From contig NZ_CP012602.1 of assembly GCF_001278805.1 (NCBI RefSeq), forward strand, positions 3,006,001 to 3,070,000: 64,000 nucleotides of DNA, read 5' to 3'. A program made the position numbers and the translations under genes. The DNA comes from Bacillus sp. FJAT-18017. GTDB lineage: Bacteria > Bacillota > Bacilli > Bacillales > Cytobacillaceae. Under the pieces are notes generated by a model. That model searched no databases. It saw only the letters and a list, made by a program, of their open reading frames with translations, and had not been told where the DNA came from. Numbering within the stretch: the stretch's first letter is position 1; every line of letters starts with the position of its first letter. Shown here in pieces: positions 62,498 to 64,000 of this stretch.

Positions 62498-62719
62498 TTA
62501 CACGATTTCGTAGTCAGTGACATTGCGTTCGATTACCCTGGCACTTTCAACGGCAGTGTAATTTCCATTCGGGGAATGGAATGCATTTGAAGCAATGATT
62601 TGTTCCATTGATTGCTTAACGACAGCCTGGTCAATTGGCTCTTTTGGATTATCTATTGCCAACCTCGAAACCTTTCCTGTTTCCGTCATAAAGTTCAGCT
62701 CTAGTGTTTTGGCCATCAT
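62498..62719 (-). CDS. DUF2922 protein
   Basis: The 73-residue protein matches DUF2922: KTLELNFMTETGKVSRLAIDNPKEP, then MEQIIASNAF and a final strand (ARVIERNVTDYEIV). Function is unknown. AAGGAGG lies about 7 nt before ATG 62719; ATG 62716 is possible. It follows the DUF1659 gene by 35 bp. Confidence 0.8.
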   Translation of the reverse strand: MMAKTLELNFMTETGKVSRLAIDNPKEPIDQAVVKQSMEQIIASNAFHSPNGNYTAVESARVIERNVTDYEIV

Positions 62720-62754
62720 ATTTCACCTCCTTCCTTAAAAGGTTCTTTAACCCA

Positions 62755-62973
62755 TTAGCCCAGAATCTCGGAGCGGTCATTCCTTTCCACTGAAGTAAGC
62801 GGGTCTACGCATAGAGCTGCAAGTGCGATAGCAGCCTGGTGCATTTGATCCGGAGTTGCTTCTTTCTTCAGGTTGGTAAAGGTTTTTGACTTAAAGATCG
62901 GCTCTCCTTTCACGTCGACGCCCGTTTCGAACACTAGTCGAAGTGTTGATTGGGCAAGAATTGCTTGTGCCAT
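62755..62973 (-). CDS. DUF1659 protein
   Basis: The protein of about 72 residues matches DUF1659: LRLVFETGVDVKGEPIFKSKTFTNLKKEAT, then a helix QMHQAAIALAAL and a C-terminal strand. Function is unknown. ATG 62973 with AAAGGAGGTG 6 nt upstream is chosen. It is first in the DUF1659-DUF2922-YvrJ unit. Confidence 0.8.
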   Translation of the reverse strand: MAQAILAQSTLRLVFETGVDVKGEPIFKSKTFTNLKKEATPDQMHQAAIALAALCVDPLTSVERNDRSEILG

Positions 62974-63160
62974 GTCCATCACCTCCTTTCACCCTTTATA
63001 TATAGATGAACAGGCAAAAAGGACATGGTCTAAAAAAATTTTTATCTTTTTTTCGATTTTAAGATGTAGTTTCGATCCTCTATTTCAGTAACAAGCCTTA
63101 AATAAATCGATATTTTCACTAGGTAGCACGCACACTTTCACAGGATTTATCCGATTTACT

Positions 63161-63412
63161 ATTGGCGACCCGACATAGCTTTATTTGGCTTGCTGGGTCG
63201 TCAAGAACCTCTATTGACAACCGGACATAGCTTTATTTAGGTCGCAAGGTCGTCAAGAACCTCTATTGACGACCGGACATAGCTTTATTTAAGTCGCAGG
63301 GTCGTCAAGAACCCCTATTGACGACCGGACATAGCTTTATTTAGGTCGCAGGGTCGTCAAGAACCTCTATTGACGACCGGACACCACTTCATTTGGCTCA
63401 TAGAGTCGTCAA
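63161..63412. repeat. Tandem hairpin array, 52-bp period (second sequence family)
   Basis: GACATAG (last copy GACACCA) starts at 63172, 63224, 63276, 63328 and 63380, exactly 52 bp apart. Each unit pairs TTGACGACC with GGTCGTCAA around a loop of about 25 nt; units are separated by GAACCTCTA-like spacers. The sequence is unrelated to the array at 12.4 kb, but period and layout agree. Nothing else is recognised in 62974-63662. Confidence 0.85.
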
Positions 63413-63662
63413 CCACGCTCTGTTACACAACGCTATGTATTTCGGCTGCACCTAAGAAGCCCCGCTGGTAAAAGTGCACCTGCACAAGGAAAGCCTCCAA
63501 ATGTTAGCTTAGGACTTTTAAAAGATCTTCGCGCTCCACTTCAATTTTGTAAAAAATCAACAAGCAGCAGTAAAATAGCGTTTACTAAAAATATTTGACT
63601 GGTTGGGGTTATGTACAAGCCATCTCTTTACTTGTCCCATAAAGTGTTAGGGGAGGTGAAAA

Positions 63663-63938
63663 ATGATGGATTTACTGCAGTTTTTAAATGAAAATTACTT
63701 TTTTCTTGTGCCAGTTTTATGGGTGATTGGATACGCATTGAAGCAGACTCCAAAGGTGCCAGATTGGGCGATTATCTGGGTCTTGTTCGGACTTTCGCTT
63801 GTCCTTGCGGGGCTGGGCTTTGGTTATACGATTGAGGCAATAACCAATGGAATAATTGCAACTGGAGTCGCAGTATTTGGACAGCAAGCGGTTAAGCAAT
63901 TAGCCGAAGCGAAAAGCTTAAAATCAAAAAAGAAGTAA
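63663..63938 (+). CDS. Phage-holin-like small membrane protein
   Basis: The 91-residue protein has two to three membrane helices (YFFLVPVLWVIGYAL; WAIIWVLFGLSLVLAGLGF; ITNGIIATGVAVFG) and a Lys-rich end (SLKSKKK), with KQTPKVPDW between helices as in Hol44-type holins (Phage_holin_5_2-like). Holins pierce the membrane to release lysins, but there is no endolysin or phage gene nearby. AGGGGAGGTG lies 6 nt before ATG. It is probably domesticated. Confidence 0.7.
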   Translation: MMDLLQFLNENYFFLVPVLWVIGYALKQTPKVPDWAIIWVLFGLSLVLAGLGFGYTIEAITNGIIATGVAVFGQQAVKQLAEAKSLKSKKK

Positions 63939-63940
63939 GA

Positions 63941-64000
63941 AAAGCGGAAGCGCCTTCGTGACAGACAAAAACCACCTCGCGACAGGCAAAGTGCGCCTGT
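63941..64000 (+). repeat. Possible start of a further dispersed repeat
   Basis: AAAAGCGGAAGCGCCTTCG matches the first bases of the element at 61531 and then diverges; the window ends before it can be judged. Confidence 0.4.

Noticed and set aside
63663-63938. Prophage
   Set aside because: Only one holin-like gene; no integrase, capsid, lysin or attachment sites in the window.

Overview
The window is chromosomal DNA of a low-to-moderate GC, Gram-positive, spore-forming-type bacterium of the family Bacillaceae. The evidence is strong AGGAGG-type ribosome sites, frequent TTG/GTG starts, sigma-B-like promoters, a T-box, Rex operators, and families typical of Bacillus relatives (CsbD, RsbR-like STAS, DUF948, DUF2243, DUF2512, DUF3243, DUF3231, DUF1659/DUF2922/YvrJ). 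I cannot name the species. I saw no rRNA or tRNA gene, CRISPR array, intact transposase or complete prophage.

Layout. 0-8 kb: general-stress and envelope genes (DUF948 protein, Mn catalase behind a sigma-B-like promoter, RsbR-like regulator, three-LysM NlpC/P60 hydrolase) and a radical SAM/SPASM enzyme with a His/Gly/Met/Pro-rich N-terminus. 8-16 kb: HAD phosphatase, two tiny genes, archaeal/eukaryal-type prolyl-tRNA synthetase under a proline T-box, CorA, an M42 peptidase, a dicarboxylate/glutamate symporter and CsbD. 16.5-17 kb: a cyclic-di-GMP-I (GEMM) riboswitch in front of a stand-alone receiver-domain protein whose phosphorylated Asp is replaced by Glu. 17-24 kb: M15 peptidase, GDSL hydrolase, small unknowns, type II NADH dehydrogenase behind two Rex boxes, an MFS transporter. 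24-29 kb: VOC protein, HD hydrolase, an ECF sigma/anti-sigma pair and an orphan two-gene operon that I read as CARF-HEPN (Csm6/Csx1-like) proteins. 29-35 kb: a 1405-residue secreted beta-propeller/carbohydrate-binding protein, then a scar of AbgT and MscS gene fragments. 35-49 kb: azoreductase, GDSL-ABC transporter operon, DedA, LemA/TPM pair, NERD protein, MarR-MMPL operon with promoter and operator, isoaspartyl dipeptidase, AI-2E-family protein. 49-57 kb: SelB without its partners, type II pantothenate kinase, lipoprotein, DUF3231, GNAT, MASE3 histidine kinase. 57-64 kb: SbcDC, cold-shock protein, the DUF1659/DUF2922/YvrJ triad and a lone holin-like gene.

Genes that act together: SbcD-SbcC (4-bp overlap), MarR-MMPL, ECF sigma and its membrane anti-sigma, GDSL-ATPase-permease, LemA-TPM, and the coupled CARF-HEPN pair. 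Regulation readable from sequence includes redox (Rex on ndh), uncharged tRNA-Pro (T-box on proS), c-di-GMP, sigma-B, MarR autoregulation and probable ECF autoregulation.

The most unusual non-coding feature is a set of intergenic periodic arrays. Two unrelated sequences (12.4 kb and 63.2 kb) are tandem hairpins with a 52-bp period, a third site (8.1 kb) repeats once at 52 bp, and two further sites (34.6 and 42.4 kb) have a 21-bp period. A dispersed element of about 140 bp occurs in opposite orientations at 12.8 and 61.5 kb.
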